A stretch of DNA of 64,000 nt. Origin: Rhizophagus irregularis (Eukaryota > Glomeromycota > Glomeromycetes > Glomerales > Glomeraceae). Below the pieces are notes generated by a model, which was not told where the DNA came from, did no database searches, and saw nothing but the letters and a program-made list of their open reading frames with translations. Shown here piece by piece: positions 23,101 to 34,879 of this stretch (the first letter of the stretch is position 1; every line of letters starts with the position of its first letter). The stretch lies in the NCBI RefSeq assembly GCF_026210795.1, contig NC_089447.1:2234501-2298500 (forward strand), read 5' to 3'. A program made the translations under genes and the position numbers.

Positions 23101-24351
23101 AAAAATAAAGTAAAAACAATTCCTGGAATTTCGAATTATTTTGAATGGAGGTGGCCAGAAGAAGAAGGATTAGATGGGTGTATACAAGCGAGAACCTTAC
23201 CTCAAATTGGCGAATGGAAAACCTTTACTCCAAATCAAATATCCAATTGGGCGAAAGCTGGAATGCACATGCCGCAACCTCAAATTTCCTTGCACACGAC
23301 ATCAAAATCCTCTTGGAAGATACCAATGCCACATAGTTCAAGTAAGTGTCTTGATTACATTATACAAATAAAATCAGATAATTGATAAATCAAATTTATT
23401 TACCAGATATTGGTATAAAGCGACTAAAGGTAAAACAACTGCAAGAGGAATTGGAAAATCGAGGAATAATGACAAATGAAAAAGAAAATCGTGCAGGAAT
23501 GATTGAAATTTTAGAAAATGAAATAGCTAAAGAAATGCAAACCAAAAAAATTGGTAAGTTTAAAAAGTCAATTGTATAAAAACGCCTAATAACAAGAATC
23601 TATTATAGATAATGAAGGGAGAATCTTAGGTAATATAACCAATACGTCATACGACAGGTAAAATAAAAAATTATAAAATATTCAAATATCGCTTAAGAAG
23701 AAAAGTTTGATATTTGTAAATCAAACAGCAACGTAAGTGCATTTCCTTTGCTATGTGGTTGGGCACCAAAGCATAATCAAAAATATGGTAAAAAGGGTTC
23801 AGGAAAAAGAATTGCACCTCAAGTTATAGTTTTATTAGAACGGTTCTTCTTAGATGGTAATGTTCACAAAAACAGAAGAATGAATGGGCATAATATGCGA
23901 GATAAACTAGTTGAAAAACAAGAAAATGGAGAATTAGCACGAGACATTGAAATTCCAGAAGTAACTTCTATTAATAATTGGATAGCAAGATTTGCCACAA
24001 AGTCCAAAAAGGACTTATCTGAACAAGCTATAGCTGGTTTTTATGTAGTTCGAGGCAAAAATTATCATTTTTTGTCATTCTTAATAATCAATAAAATACC
24101 TGGAATCTCACATTCCGGGAAGGCAAAGTCAAAAAATTTTTTTTAAATCGTTTTAATTAAATTCATAAAATAAAAATTCAGGATTTGTCACATTATAATA
24201 AGGAGTTTTTTTTTTGTATTACGCATTTAAGTCGTATTCATAACATGATCAATTTTTACAATTTGGAATCTTTTATTATATGATTGACATAAAATTCACC
24301 AAATTTGTCTAATTAATTTTTATGGTTTATTGGCGGATCACGAATTAAATT

Positions 24352-24539
24352 GTTTTGTTTTGAAAAAAATAATAATTTTATTAATAAAAATATTTATATA
24401 AAATATATATTTAAAAAAGCATATATAAATCATTAAAAAAAGATATTATTTTTGTTACAACAAAATAATAATTATTGTTTTAAAAATATTATCATTATTT
24501 TTGAAAAAAAAAAAATGAACCTTTAGCTGGTCTAAACAG
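24352..24539. other. AT-rich flank between the TTAA element and LINE-C
   Basis: Short AT-rich run with no feature. It may contain the 5' junction of LINE-C, whose exact start I could not fix. Confidence 0.3.
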
Positions 24540-24779
24540 AAGATAAAAAACAAAGTAATGAAAAACAAAAACTACATAATTTATTTGAAATGACAAACAA
24601 AAATACGAAAAATACGCGCAAAACAAAGACAGAAAAGGGAAAGTTACAACAAATTCAAAATTCCCCAAGAACACTTAAGAAAATAACAATGACGCGTCTC
24701 ACATACAAGACACGAACGTTAGACGCGCACAACAAGGGCAGGACGAACATAATAACAACAGTTTCACCAACACATTTAA

Positions 24780-27133
24780 CTTAACATTTATGGGGCATAA
24801 TATTAACGGTTTTGGTCCTGACGATTTTAAACTTAATGTTCTAATGGACTACTATACAAACAAAAGAGCTAACATTGTGGGCATATGTGATATGTGAAAC
24901 TAACAGAGATAGGAAAAACGGAAAATTTTGGAATAAGTAAAATCCAGAATATATTTCATTCTGGACCAACAAGGACAACAAGATTAAAGGATCCAGAGTT
25001 TGTATTGTAATTAATAGGAAATAAGAAAAACACCTAGGAAAGGTTAATAGGGTAGGTGCTTATTACATAGAAGCTCGGTTACTTTTTAAGAATTGCACAC
25101 TCGTAGTGAGCGTAGTGTACATGCCACCATCAGACATAGAGAAACAAAACGAATTGACTAATCACATTAAAAATGAGTTTATGAATCATAGTAAAAAAAA
25201 TAGATATTACGTTTTGATAGGAGACTTGAACTCGTATTTTGACAAATCAATGGATTACAGTGGCCCATCCAAACTCACTAAGAAAACTTCAAACATCATC
25301 ACATAGCTAGACGACTCTTTTTTTGTGGACACATTCAGAAAACTAAATCAAAAAAAGAAGCTTTACATGGACAAACAGAACTACATCAACCAGAATCGAT
25401 TATATATGGGCAGATCCGAAGCTTGAAGCTAAACTAAAAAAGAGCCACATATACCAATCAGCCAACGTCACAGATAGTGACCATAATATTACACTCGCAG
25501 AAATCTCTTTCACAGATATAATAGCTACTAATAACAAAGGTGGTAGAAGAGCTGAGAAAAACACAAGACGCATTATATATGATTATGAAAACACCACAAA
25601 TGAACAATGGAACAAATACGAAAACCACCTCAAAAGTCTCTTAGAGAAGCGAAAAGCCTTTGGTTATATAGAAACCCACAGACAAAATGAAAACACCCTA
25701 AATGAACTATAGGACATTATATGTAACTGTATACAACAGGCCTCACCCAAGCACATCCCACACAAAAAAGTAGGAGGTACCAAAACTAACCTCAATAGAA
25801 ATTATAAAGAAATAGAAGACTCTTCAAAAGAACATAAAGATCTTTTATACATAAGAAGTATAATGAGGAAACTATACAAGAACGAGTTGAAAGGAACAGA
25901 ATTAATCAAGGCGTCAGAAGGGATCAAATTGTTCAACCAACGGTATGGAACTAATATCTCCCAGCTAACAGAAAACACAGATTGGTATACGTGAAAATGT
26001 GATACTAGAAATTGGTTAAAGTTAGTCAGAAGAATGATTAAATTGAAAGATAAAGCTTGCAAAGAAGCAACAATAAAGAGGAGAATTAAGGAAAGGAACA
26101 ATATGATCACCACAGATCAACGAAAAATGATTAATAGTATACTAGACAAGACTTACTCCAGAATTAACCTGAACAGGATCCACATAGCCACAGACACACA
26201 GGAGGAAATCCTCTTGAATTCTAAAGAAGAAGTTCAAGCAGAAGCCATTAACACATTCTCATCAATATTCCGTTCAAAAAATCACAAATTTGAGAATCTA
26301 CCTGAACAATGGAAAGACATATATAAACCACGAGCTGATATTGACCTGCAAATTTATGATCATTTAGATGATATGCCGATAGAACAAGAATGGAACGAGA
26401 TGCTAAACACAATGAATGATAAATCAGCTCTGGGTATATCAAACATCAGCTACAAATTAATAAAGAAAGCAGATGCTGAAGTAAATGAATTATTCAGATG
26501 ATACACGGGTTTGTGTTATTATCTGCAGAACATACTAGTAAAATGGAAGATATCCCAATTGTATCCGATCCCCAAGATATACGATTGGGATTATAATTTG
26601 GCAAGAATGAGACCAATACTTTTAATTGAATGTCTACGCAAATGTGCGGTCAAAATTATTATAAAGTGCTTCAGTAGCATACTCAGCAGACACGCAATCT
26701 TAAAAGGACCAAATTACGCAGGCTTACCAGGCGAATTAACATCAATTCCACTAACAATAATAAACAGTATATTAGAGGACGCCCATGAAGAAAATAAAAC
26801 ACTATGGATCGTGTCTCAGGATATGGCGAAGGCGTTTGACAGCGTTGGAATGATCCCCCTGCAAAAAGCTTTGGAAAAGATTAAACTGCCACATACCATC
26901 ATTAACTTCATCATAAACATATACAGGAACCGTAAGATGAGAATTATTACGGTATACGGTTTAACGGACGCCTTCACTGCGCAGGACGGTATTGATCAAG
27001 GTGAGGTGATATCCTCCTGGTATGGAGGATTTTCTACGACCCTTTACTTCACAGAATACAAGAAGATGAATCGTTAGGTTATACAATAAAACTGGAATGG
27101 CTGAATAACGTAATCTGCAATGAGAAACGGAGT
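24780..27133 (+). pseudogene. LINE-C ORF2, left part (endonuclease and RT)
   Basis: The endonuclease is recognisable from NINGFG, VVYMPPS, VLIGDLNSYFD, RIDYIWADP and SDHNITL, spread over three frames with several stops. The RT region shows [47 protein letters not shown] and [10 protein letters not shown]. It stops at TA 27133-27134, where the composite element inserted. The sequence is related to ORF2 of LINE-A but belongs to a distinct, more Lys/Ile-rich family. Confidence 0.75.
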
Positions 27134-27172
27134 ACAGTCAACTCTCTTTATAGTCACACATTTGGGACAGTC

Positions 27173-27188
27173 CATATTTGGTGATTAT
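27173..27188. repeat. First of five copies of the target site CATATTTGGTGATTAT
   Basis: The 16-mer occurs at 27173-27188, 28195-28210 (first base T), 28650-28665, 28978-28993 and 36981-36996. It brackets each of four consecutive retroelements. Nothing else separates them, so each looks like a target-site duplication made at the same nick. Confidence 0.9.
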
Positions 27189-27684
27189 TTTACAAGTGTA
27201 TTGTACGTTTAGTGGCCACTACTTTCCGCACCCTCTATTGAAGGATATGGAGGTAGGTCGTTTGTATCCTCACCATCATTGAACCACCAGATGTCATCAA
27301 GGCCACCTTTTAACCAAGACAACTTATCCAGCACGTCCATCAATCAGGCATACCCCAGGGACCCGAAGGCCTTTGGATCGGAAGAACACCACCCTACTCG
27401 TCCTTTAATCCGTTGCATGATACTGTAATGGCTACTATTATAAACCCCTCACCACTACTACTGTCACGGAGGACTTTCGTCAGATAACTTTCAAACATCT
27501 AGACCCCTTCCATACCACCATATTAGGTAACAGGTCTCACTCAAAGGCCACTACAGCCCGCGATTACCTACCACCGATAGTACAGTTGTAATCCCCAAGT
27601 GGTATACTTTGTAGTGACCACCTGGACAGTAAGCTTGTAGGTGTTACCCAAAATCATCCCTTATGGTGGGTATCAACCACTAGG

Positions 27685-27800
27685 AATCACCAACCAGGGC
27701 CCATCAGAGAAGGGAATCGAACCCAATCACCAAGCTATCTGTCTGTGCACGAACACCTTGGGTGGTCTATGACCTAACAGAAGGTCAAACTACCACTAAG
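27685..27800 (-). promoter_or_regulatory. Second tRNA-like A/B box pair inside the SINE
   Basis: Minus-strand TTAGTGGTAGTTTGA (A-box-like) precedes GGGTTCGATTCCC (B box) by about 85 bases. With the 5' head this suggests a dimeric or composite tRNA-derived structure. It may be only a relic; spacing is at the long end for pol III promoters. Confidence 0.5.
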
Positions 27801-28104
27801 ACATTGCACCCTCAGCTTTACCATCTAGGATGACCATCTAGCCATTACCTGACCCCTGCCGGTATCGTAGCCGACCTACCCATTGACAGGAAGTTCCCTC
27901 CGGCGTATAGTAAGTGGACCTCAAGGACAGGACTGCGCACATGCCAATGGCCTCATAGGAAACGTTAGAAGGACACCATGACCCTTAGTTGAAATGTGCG
28001 GCCTAACCGTACACACTAATTCACCATGATGCAGTCCAACTACACTAATCCCTGTACCTTCACGCTATTGGTTGTAGCGTCCGCAGTAAAATTCTTTTTA
28101 TTTC

Positions 28105-28192
28105 CGTGGTCATGGGAATCGAACCTGCGACCTCACCATACTCAGGCTTAATGAGGGTCTCAGTGACTAACCACTAAGATAGGGTGACCAAC
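28105..28192 (-). promoter_or_regulatory. tRNA-like head of the SINE (internal pol III promoter)
   Basis: The A box TTAGTGGTTAG and B box GGTTCGATTCC are about 50 bases apart, with an acceptor-like pairing TGGTCA/TGACCA closing the structure. A long variable arm is possible (Leu/Ser-like), but I cannot assign an anticodon. It is not called as a functional tRNA because it is fused to the SINE body and lies exactly at the element's 5' end. Confidence 0.65.
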
Positions 28193-28210
28193 CCTATATT
28201 TGGTGATTAT

Positions 28211-28649
28211 GAGCAAACAGTCTTATGACTTTATCTTTTATTATTAAATTTAAACGAAAAGTACAATAAACAGATCGAACAATATTACAAGTATCAAATA
28301 TAGAAAATAAACATAAAAATAAAAAGAACTAGCTTCACGATTCATACAAGTAAAGAAATCTAAACAAAATAAAATTAAGTAAAGAAAAACTAAACTATTA
28401 CAGAAACGCATACCCCATCTTTACCCGAAGGCCAGTGTGAGTCAACTATCCAGCATGTCCTAAGATCCAATCCGTTACCAAAAAGAAATCCTAAGTAGAG
28501 GCTGAACTGTTAAGCGGCGCCAAAAATCCAAATGCGAAATCCAAGATCCCCCACGGATTATAGAAAAGGAAACCCAAGAAACCCAGGAATCCAAGGAAGC
28601 TGTCGCCAAGGAAGGTGTCAAAGAGTCAAGAGGAATGTTAGAGGAAGGT
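28211..28649 (-). mobile_element. 5'-truncated LINE-B copy (3' end only)
   Basis: This 439-bp piece is nearly identical to the 3' end of the full LINE-B at 28994-29430, including the terminal GACTGTTTGCTC. It covers the 3' UTR and the last codons of ORF2, then stops at the next copy of the 16-bp target site. This is a typical 5'-truncated product of target-primed reverse transcription. Confidence 0.85.
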
Positions 28650-28665
28650 CATATTTGGTGATTAT

Positions 28666-28977
28666 TTTACAAGTGTTTTGTAAGTTTAGTGGCCACTACT
28701 TTCCGCACCCTCTATTGAAGGCTATGGAGGTAGGTCGTTCATTGCATCATCCTCACTAAGCCATGATGTAACCATCCCTGCCACCTTTTAACAGGGACAA
28801 TTCAACACCACAACCAGAACGCAAGGACTTATCCCAGGGACCCGAAGGCCTTCGAATCTGCTGAACACCACCCTACTCGTCCTTTAATCCGTTGCATGAT
28901 ACTGTAATGGCTACTATTATAAACCCCTCACCACTACTACTGTCACGGAGGACTTTCGCCAGATAACTTTCAAACAT
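28666..28977 (-). mobile_element. 5'-truncated copy of the SINE-like retroposon
   Basis: 312 bp matching the 3' third of the SINE at 27189-28194, ending at ...CTTTCAAACAT. It shares the 3' terminus (ACACTTGTAAA on the minus strand) and is bracketed by the same 16-bp site. It differs from the full copy by many substitutions in its middle, so it is not a recent local duplication. Confidence 0.8.
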
Positions 28978-29259
28978 CATATTTGGTGATTATGAGCAAA
29001 CAGTCTTATGACTTTATCTTTTATTATTAATTTTAAACGAAAAGTACAACAAACAAATCGAACAATATTACAAATATCAAATATAGAAAATAAACATAAA
29101 AAATAAAAAGAACTAGCTTCACGATTCATACAAGTAAAGAAATCTAAACAAAATAAAATTAAGTAAAGAAAAACTAAACTATTACAGAATACGCATACCC
29201 CAACTTTACCCGAAGGCCAGTGTGAGTCAACTATCCAGCATGTCCTAAGATCCAATCCG

Positions 29260-32200
29260 TTACCAAAAGGAAATCCTAAGTAGAGGCTGAACTGTTAAGC
29301 GGCGCCAAAAATCCAAATGTGAAATCCAAGATCCCCCACGGATTATAGAAGAGGAAACCCAAGAAACCCAGGAATCCAAGGAAGCTGTCGCCAAGGAAGG
29401 TGTCGAAGAGTCAAGAGGAATGTTAGAGGAAGGTTGAAGAATAGAAGAAGGCCCAAGAGCTGACGATTTCATTTTTTTTGTAATGCCTTGAGCTAATTCC
29501 CAATGATGGAAGAAAATGGATCGGCACAACCAGATTTGAACATAAAGGTCAAAATGAAAGTCGTGCAAAGGTGTATCTAAGATAGACCATATGGTAGGTG
29601 AAGAAAAATAATTTCCAAGAAATTCAGTCAAAGATATCGGTATAAGTCCTCTTGTGAGTCGCAGGCAGGAAATTGAAGGAGGGTCACAATCCCAACAATT
29701 AAGAGCCGTAAATTCAGCAGCAAAAGAGTCTGGTAAAGGTATTAAAGATGATGCGGAAAGGAAATTATCAAGATAAGTAGTCCGAAGAGCCAATAGTAAT
29801 GTTTTAAAAGTTTGTAAAGGGCTAAATTCCGGTAAAATGTAAGGACAAGTCCACAAGTGGTCTAAAGTCTCAGGAGAAGAGTTACATTGAGGACAAAGCC
29901 AATCCGGATTATAAATATGAGGTTTTCGTCTCTGAAGAGTTGTAAGCGTTGGAAGCATATCTAAAAGTAGCTTGATACGGAAACCACAAAACTCGGAACG
30001 GCCATTCCGATGAGAGACAAAATGTTTATTGTTATTGAGACAAAATTTGGTGCAAGCCCAATCAATATCAGAAGTTGAAGAATAAGAATTAAATCTTGGT
30101 AATACAGCAAGAGTTAAAAGACTTTTGGCGTCAAAAATATCTCTAATAAATTTCCGGATATTCATATCCACAGGTAAGGAATTAAATTGTAAAATGCAAG
30201 GAGCCATCAATTCCGAGGGTGGACAAGAAGAAAGATCTGAGTCAGTATGAGCGGCTTTGGCTAATGCATCCACATGATTATTCAAAGGGACGTCAGCATG
30301 AGCAGGAACCTTGATCAAGGTAACATCCAGATTCTTTTGCAACATAATAGTGCGTATGGAGGACCACAAAAGGTGGTTGGATTCTTTAAGCATTCTGGGA
30401 ATAAAAGGAGCATCCACATATAAAGACCATAAAGAAAGTAATTGAACACAATCAGTGGCGACAGTTATCGAAGAATTCCGAGGGAGGGAGTCTAATCCAT
30501 GTAATAAAGCAAAAACTTCTGAACGTAAAGCAGAAGGAAAAATGGAAGAAATAATATTATAGTGAGATTCTAAAATAAATCCATCAGGATCTATAGCAGT
30601 CCATGCGTAGGCCATCGAGGATGTCGGATGACTAGGAGGAGAAAGGAAGGAACCATCAATATAAAGTGTAGACACCGAAGAAGGAAGTTGGATATCGGAA
30701 GTCCTAGACACTTGATCAGTTATAGGAGGTAGTTGAACCGGAGCAAAAAGCTGGAATAATAAAAGAGATTTGGCATAGCCTAACGAGGCAGAAAGTGAAA
30801 CCGAGCGAGTATCCGCGTGTATATAAGTACGTGGTTTCGTAGGATAACGGATCAAACTTGATAACGGAACATGAGAAAAACATCCTTCGGAGGGACATCG
30901 TTTAATCAAAGTCTTAGAAGTAGAGGATCGCGGAATAGCAGAGGCACAACCTTGGCATGCAGTAAAATCAGAAAGCAAGTCATCAACTGAAGACGCAATC
31001 CAATGTGAAATAAGAGCTTCATTACGTGGAGTAGGATAGGTAGTAATCACACGGCCAACAAGAAAAGAGTTAGTATTACGATTAAAAGAAATAGCCCATT
31101 GAGGGTTAAACCAATAATTTCGACTAACGTCGATAAAAGAAATGGAAGCTACTGTATGAGAAATAGGAATCTTAAATTGCGGTAAAACAAAAAAGGAAGA
31201 AGAATCAGAAATAACAATAAAATTAAATAAGAAAGTAAACCAAGCAGGCACAGATCCTTTGTTCGAAACTCGTTTAAGAAAGCGTAAGTCTTTCCATGAG
31301 AGAAGTCGAGAGCCACACGGAGAAACCAGTTGGGCAAGGAAACGAGTGCCAAAATTGTTTCGAACATTTTTCATAGAAGTAAATAAATCTTTCGGTAAAA
31401 TAGACCGGAGTGGAATCGCCGGACGTAAGTCTTTTCTCGGAGGTCGGAACAATAAAGACCACGTGATATTTAAACGAGAGGAGAACAATAAAGAATTAAA
31501 TAAAGAATGTGTTCGCAAGGAAAAGGTATGGGACCATGGTTCCAGATCAATAGTAGAAGGGCAGGCATCGCAGTCCAAAAAACCTTGAGATAAGTAATCA
31601 TATAATTAGCAAATAGCTTATATGAAGGGTGAGAGAAAATTTTCTGCCATGAAGCCACATGGGATGATAGAAATCGACCAAACGCTTGTTGAATAGAGAA
31701 AGGCAACAGAGTGAAAAGCGCGGAAAGAGGAGTGACTGAGGCCAAACCAGCCTTCTGTCGAATAAGAGAAAGCATTGGAGAAACCATGCGATTAATGGTA
31801 GATTCTGCAAATAATGTGGTTTGTAGGCGAAATTCTAGCCGCGGAAGTAGGACAACGTTATAAAGGTAAGCTACATGTTGTGCTAAAAGTTTTTTAGGAC
31901 TGAGTAGAGCTGCCATGTCATTAACCATGGAGACAGTTTGGTTATGAACAAAACGAGAAGAAGCTGAAAGGTTAAACCAAACACCTAAAAACCGAAAAGA
32001 TGTAGATAAGGCTAACGCCTTTAAAGTAAGAGTAGGATTCAGAATTAAAGGGGAAGAAGAAAGATCAAACTCTATAGTTTGTGAAAATTGTTCAGAAGAA
32101 AGAAGGATATATTTTGCTGAATTTGCTTGAGTATTATTTAAAGTATAAAATTCAGCAGTAATGGAAAGGCGATCTTCAATTCCTCGTTTGGATGAGGCAA

Positions 32201-34620
32201 TTAAAGTAGAATCATCCATAAATGTAATATGTGAAACAGGAAGATTGTGTTGTTCATATTCAATTGGAGAATAATCCAATAATGCAGAAGATTTCAAAAT
32301 AAAGGGATCACAAGCTTCTCGATTAAGTGTGGTAAGTAATGGATCCAAGTATATAACCCATAATAGTGGAGAGATGATTTCACCTTGGTCAATACCAATT
32401 CTAACTCTATATCCAGAAGTATTACCATAATGTGTAATAATTTTATTATTACGCCTTGTAAAAAGGTTAATGATAAATTTAATCAATAAAGAAGGTATAT
32501 GTAGACGGATTAAAGCCAATCTAAGCATGTTCAAATCAATTGAGTCAAAGGCCTTAGAAATGTCCTGAGAAACAACCCATAGTTCTTGGTCATCGCTTTT
32601 ATCAAAGCGTCGTTGATGAATAATAGCATCAAGCATCTTAATAGGAATGTCGGTGGAGCCGCCTGGTAATCCAGCAAAATTACCACCTTGGAGCACTTGA
32701 TTGTCAGCCAGGATTTTTGATAGTCGAGTTGTAACGACCTTAACCACACATTTTCGTACTGTTTCCAATAGAGTGATAGGTCGCGTATTCTTCAATTGTG
32801 CGTCAAATTCATGAGGCTTTGGAATGGGATAAACAAGCGCTTCACGCCAATCAGCAGGAATATCTCCATGAATGAGGCAAGCGTTGGCTAGTACAAGGGA
32901 CAAATTAAAAGCTTCTCCAGTTAAATGTTTGAGCATCTCATAAGAGATCTTGGAAGGACCAGAGGCTTTATTGTTAGGCATAGAGTTAATAGTATTTTTC
33001 CATTCATCGGTCAGAATAGGAGACATAACCGAAGTATATAAGGACGAATCAAAGTCAGAAAGAGGAATATATGCTCTTTGCCAACGCGGAGGAAACGAAT
33101 CAGTGGAAGAATACTGGACCAAAGGAGGAGTAACGACCGATTGGAAGTGTTTAATAGCAGCTTGTTTGATGTCGGAAGGATCAGTAAGTAATGTGGGCTT
33201 GGAGTCAATAACAACTAAGACTCGATCAAGAATGATAGAGCGGTGTTCCACTGATAGGGCTGAAGAAATAAAAGAGCCTGGAGATGTAGAGAAATGTTCA
33301 TCTCGAAGGGCAGTATAATATTCAATGGAATCTACACGATGCTGATGAAATTGTGTGGTAAGAAAAGCTGAAACCAAAGCTTTTTGTGAACGTAAAAATT
33401 TGACAAAGGTAGGAAGTGGTGCTGTACTATAAGAAGGTATAGTATAATCCGTTAAAAGAGACTTAAGGAGGATTAATTGAGTAGGTAAAGAATTAATCAT
33501 TTGTGAAATTTGAGCAGGACGACTAGGCCTAGAAGTGGTCAATTTGAACAATAATCTATCCAAAAATTTGTTGATAGCAATAAGCATTGTAAGTTCTGGA
33601 GAATATTTATGGTGATGAGTATTGGATACATGTTGGAATGGTAGAGAATCAATGGCACCGCCAAGAATAGAACGTTTAAGAAGCGTGCCAAAGTTTGTCC
33701 AATGAAAGAGCTGAAAGTGAAGATACTGAAGGATGATGTGTGGTCAAATACAACTCAAGACGCGAGTTCACTTCAATAGAAAATTTGTCCCAAGTATCAT
33801 CTTTCAAATTTTTGTAGAGAAAAATGGTGCGTTGTTCGCTTTTTTGTTTTAATCTAGCTTTGGCTAAAGTAGCGAAACAAGAACTAAAATCAAAAGCCGT
33901 TATAAGTACACGGTGATCAGTAAATTGATTATCATTCAACTTAGGACAAGTTTCAACATGAGAAAAAAGACCAGGAGCGGGAAAGCCAGGGGATGACCAA
34001 ATATAATCAAGTCTTGAAGAACCATTCTGATGATAAAAAGTGGGACTAGGACCTGAAATTGAAGAAATATGGGATTGATGATCCGTGAAATATCGAGAAG
34101 AAAGTGATCGTAAAATTTTTAAATGATGTTGAGGAAGATGTGAATGTGAAATTTCATCGCATTAAAATCGCCAAGGATGACTACGTGATAGTTATTAGAG
34201 CGGGCTTTATCAAGCCATAAATTAAGTTGGGCAAAAATAGCATCACGTTCTTTATAATGAATAGAGTGATAAGGAGGAAGGTAAACAGAAATAATAGAAA
34301 TTTTTGTTTGATGGAAGAAAAGATCTAATTTTAATAAACGACCTTTCCAAGGATCGATCTTCTGAACATGTTTATGTAAAGGATGGCGAAGCAAAAGACC
34401 AACACCATCATGTGGTCGTGAATTACAAGGGGAAGGAGCCCAATAGGACTTAAAATTATATAAGGAATGTTCATTTTGATAAATAAATTTAGCACCAGAA
34501 GAAGTAAGGCGAGTATCATTTAAGGATAAAACGCCAAAGGAGGAATGGAGAAAATAATTTAACAAATGCAGTTGTCGAACAGGAGAACACAAACCATTGA
34601 CATTGATTTGTCCAAAATTA
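29260..34620 (-). pseudogene. LINE-B ORF2 (endonuclease, RT, RNase H), frameshifted
   Basis: Endonuclease piece 34119-34592 (LSLNDTRL, VILGDFN) shifts frame near 34158 and continues with SRLDYIWSS and TDHRVL to about 33690, where a second shift leads into the RT frame (33587-31470). RT motifs: NKASGPSKISYEM, PIPKPHEF, DISKAFDS, GIDQGEIISPLL, FMDDS. A third shift in a T-run near 31585 leads to the last frame (31578-29260). RNase H there keeps its acids (YIDGS, RSEVF, ATDC, VDALAKAA) and the CPQC...HLWTC motif. The C-terminus runs about ten codons longer than in LINE-A. Confidence 0.85.
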
Positions 34621-34879
34621 ATAAGGGGGAAGAAGGAGAAGAGAGATTATTAGAATTATTAAAATTAGGTATCGCACTATTAGGGGGGTGAAATCCCTGT
34701 GATACACCCGATATAAATTGGTGTTCAATCATTAGAAGGGGAGGGTTTTGAAGGAGAGAAGAGTCAATTTTTCCATAATCGAACCAAGTTGGGCAGAAAG
34801 ATTCTTTTGTGTATTAGTAACATTAAAGATTTCGATTGCAAACGAAGCGTTAGCATCGGGGGTGGTATTAATAGGTCGG

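Larger units (their letters stand above)
17090..24146 (+). pseudogene. DDE-like transposase with SAP-like domain from the TTAA element (multi-exon, decayed)
   Basis: The N-terminal block FGRFWWKARDNILYPI and IKGTSVAAFQPGYICEANG is cut at 17397 by the Harbinger element. It resumes in frame after 20531. Later exons are joined by short introns near 21249-21314, 21557-21624, 22046-22104, 22837-22919 and 23024-23090. Candidate catalytic acids are in FLVDYKMKIL (about 22460), SIILDNGPHYHN (about 22690) and FLEAGEAKTSID (about 22795), a D-D-E order. Near 23410-23520 LKVKQLQEELENRGI...GMIEIL resembles a SAP DNA-binding motif. A further block at 23750-24060 (GKRIAPQVIVLL, INNWIARFA) ends it. At least five in-frame stops lie between 20760 and 21910, several at expected Trp codons. 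I remember this family as common in Rhizophagus but cannot name it. Confidence 0.55.
16961..24344 (+). mobile_element. TTAA-flanked DNA transposon with an unfamiliar DDE-like protein (split by Harbinger)
   Basis: Termini are inverted: TTCGTGATCTGCC at the left and the reverse complement of TTCGTGATCCGCC at the right. Each is bordered by TTAA (16957-16960 and 24345-24348), the target used by piggyBac and Kolobok elements. Without the Harbinger insertion the length is about 4.25 kb. The single multi-exon gene it carries is plus strand and fills most of the element. The protein does not look like a standard piggyBac transposase; placement near Kolobok rests only on the TSD. Confidence 0.75.
27189..28194 (-). 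mobile_element. SINE-like retroposon, about 1 kb, with tRNA-like 5' end
   Basis: Bracketed by the 16-bp duplication. Read on the minus strand it begins GGGTTGGTCACCC and within 90 bases shows a tRNA-like A box (TTAGTGGTTAG) and a perfect B box (GGTTCGATTCC). The body is about 900 bases without coding capacity, and its GC content is clearly higher than the surroundings. The 3' end lacks poly-A. A 5'-truncated relative with the same 3' end is at 28666-28977. No ORF means it needs a partner LINE. A length of 1 kb is long for a SINE. Confidence 0.75.

Noticed and set aside
24590-24784. LINE-C ORF1
   Set aside because: A basic 65-codon frame only; no RRM or zinc knuckle, so not called as ORF1.
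28105-28192. Functional tRNA gene
   Set aside because: A and B boxes are clear, but the sequence is the exact 5' end of a retroposon bordered by TSDs and the acceptor stem is short; called a SINE head instead.
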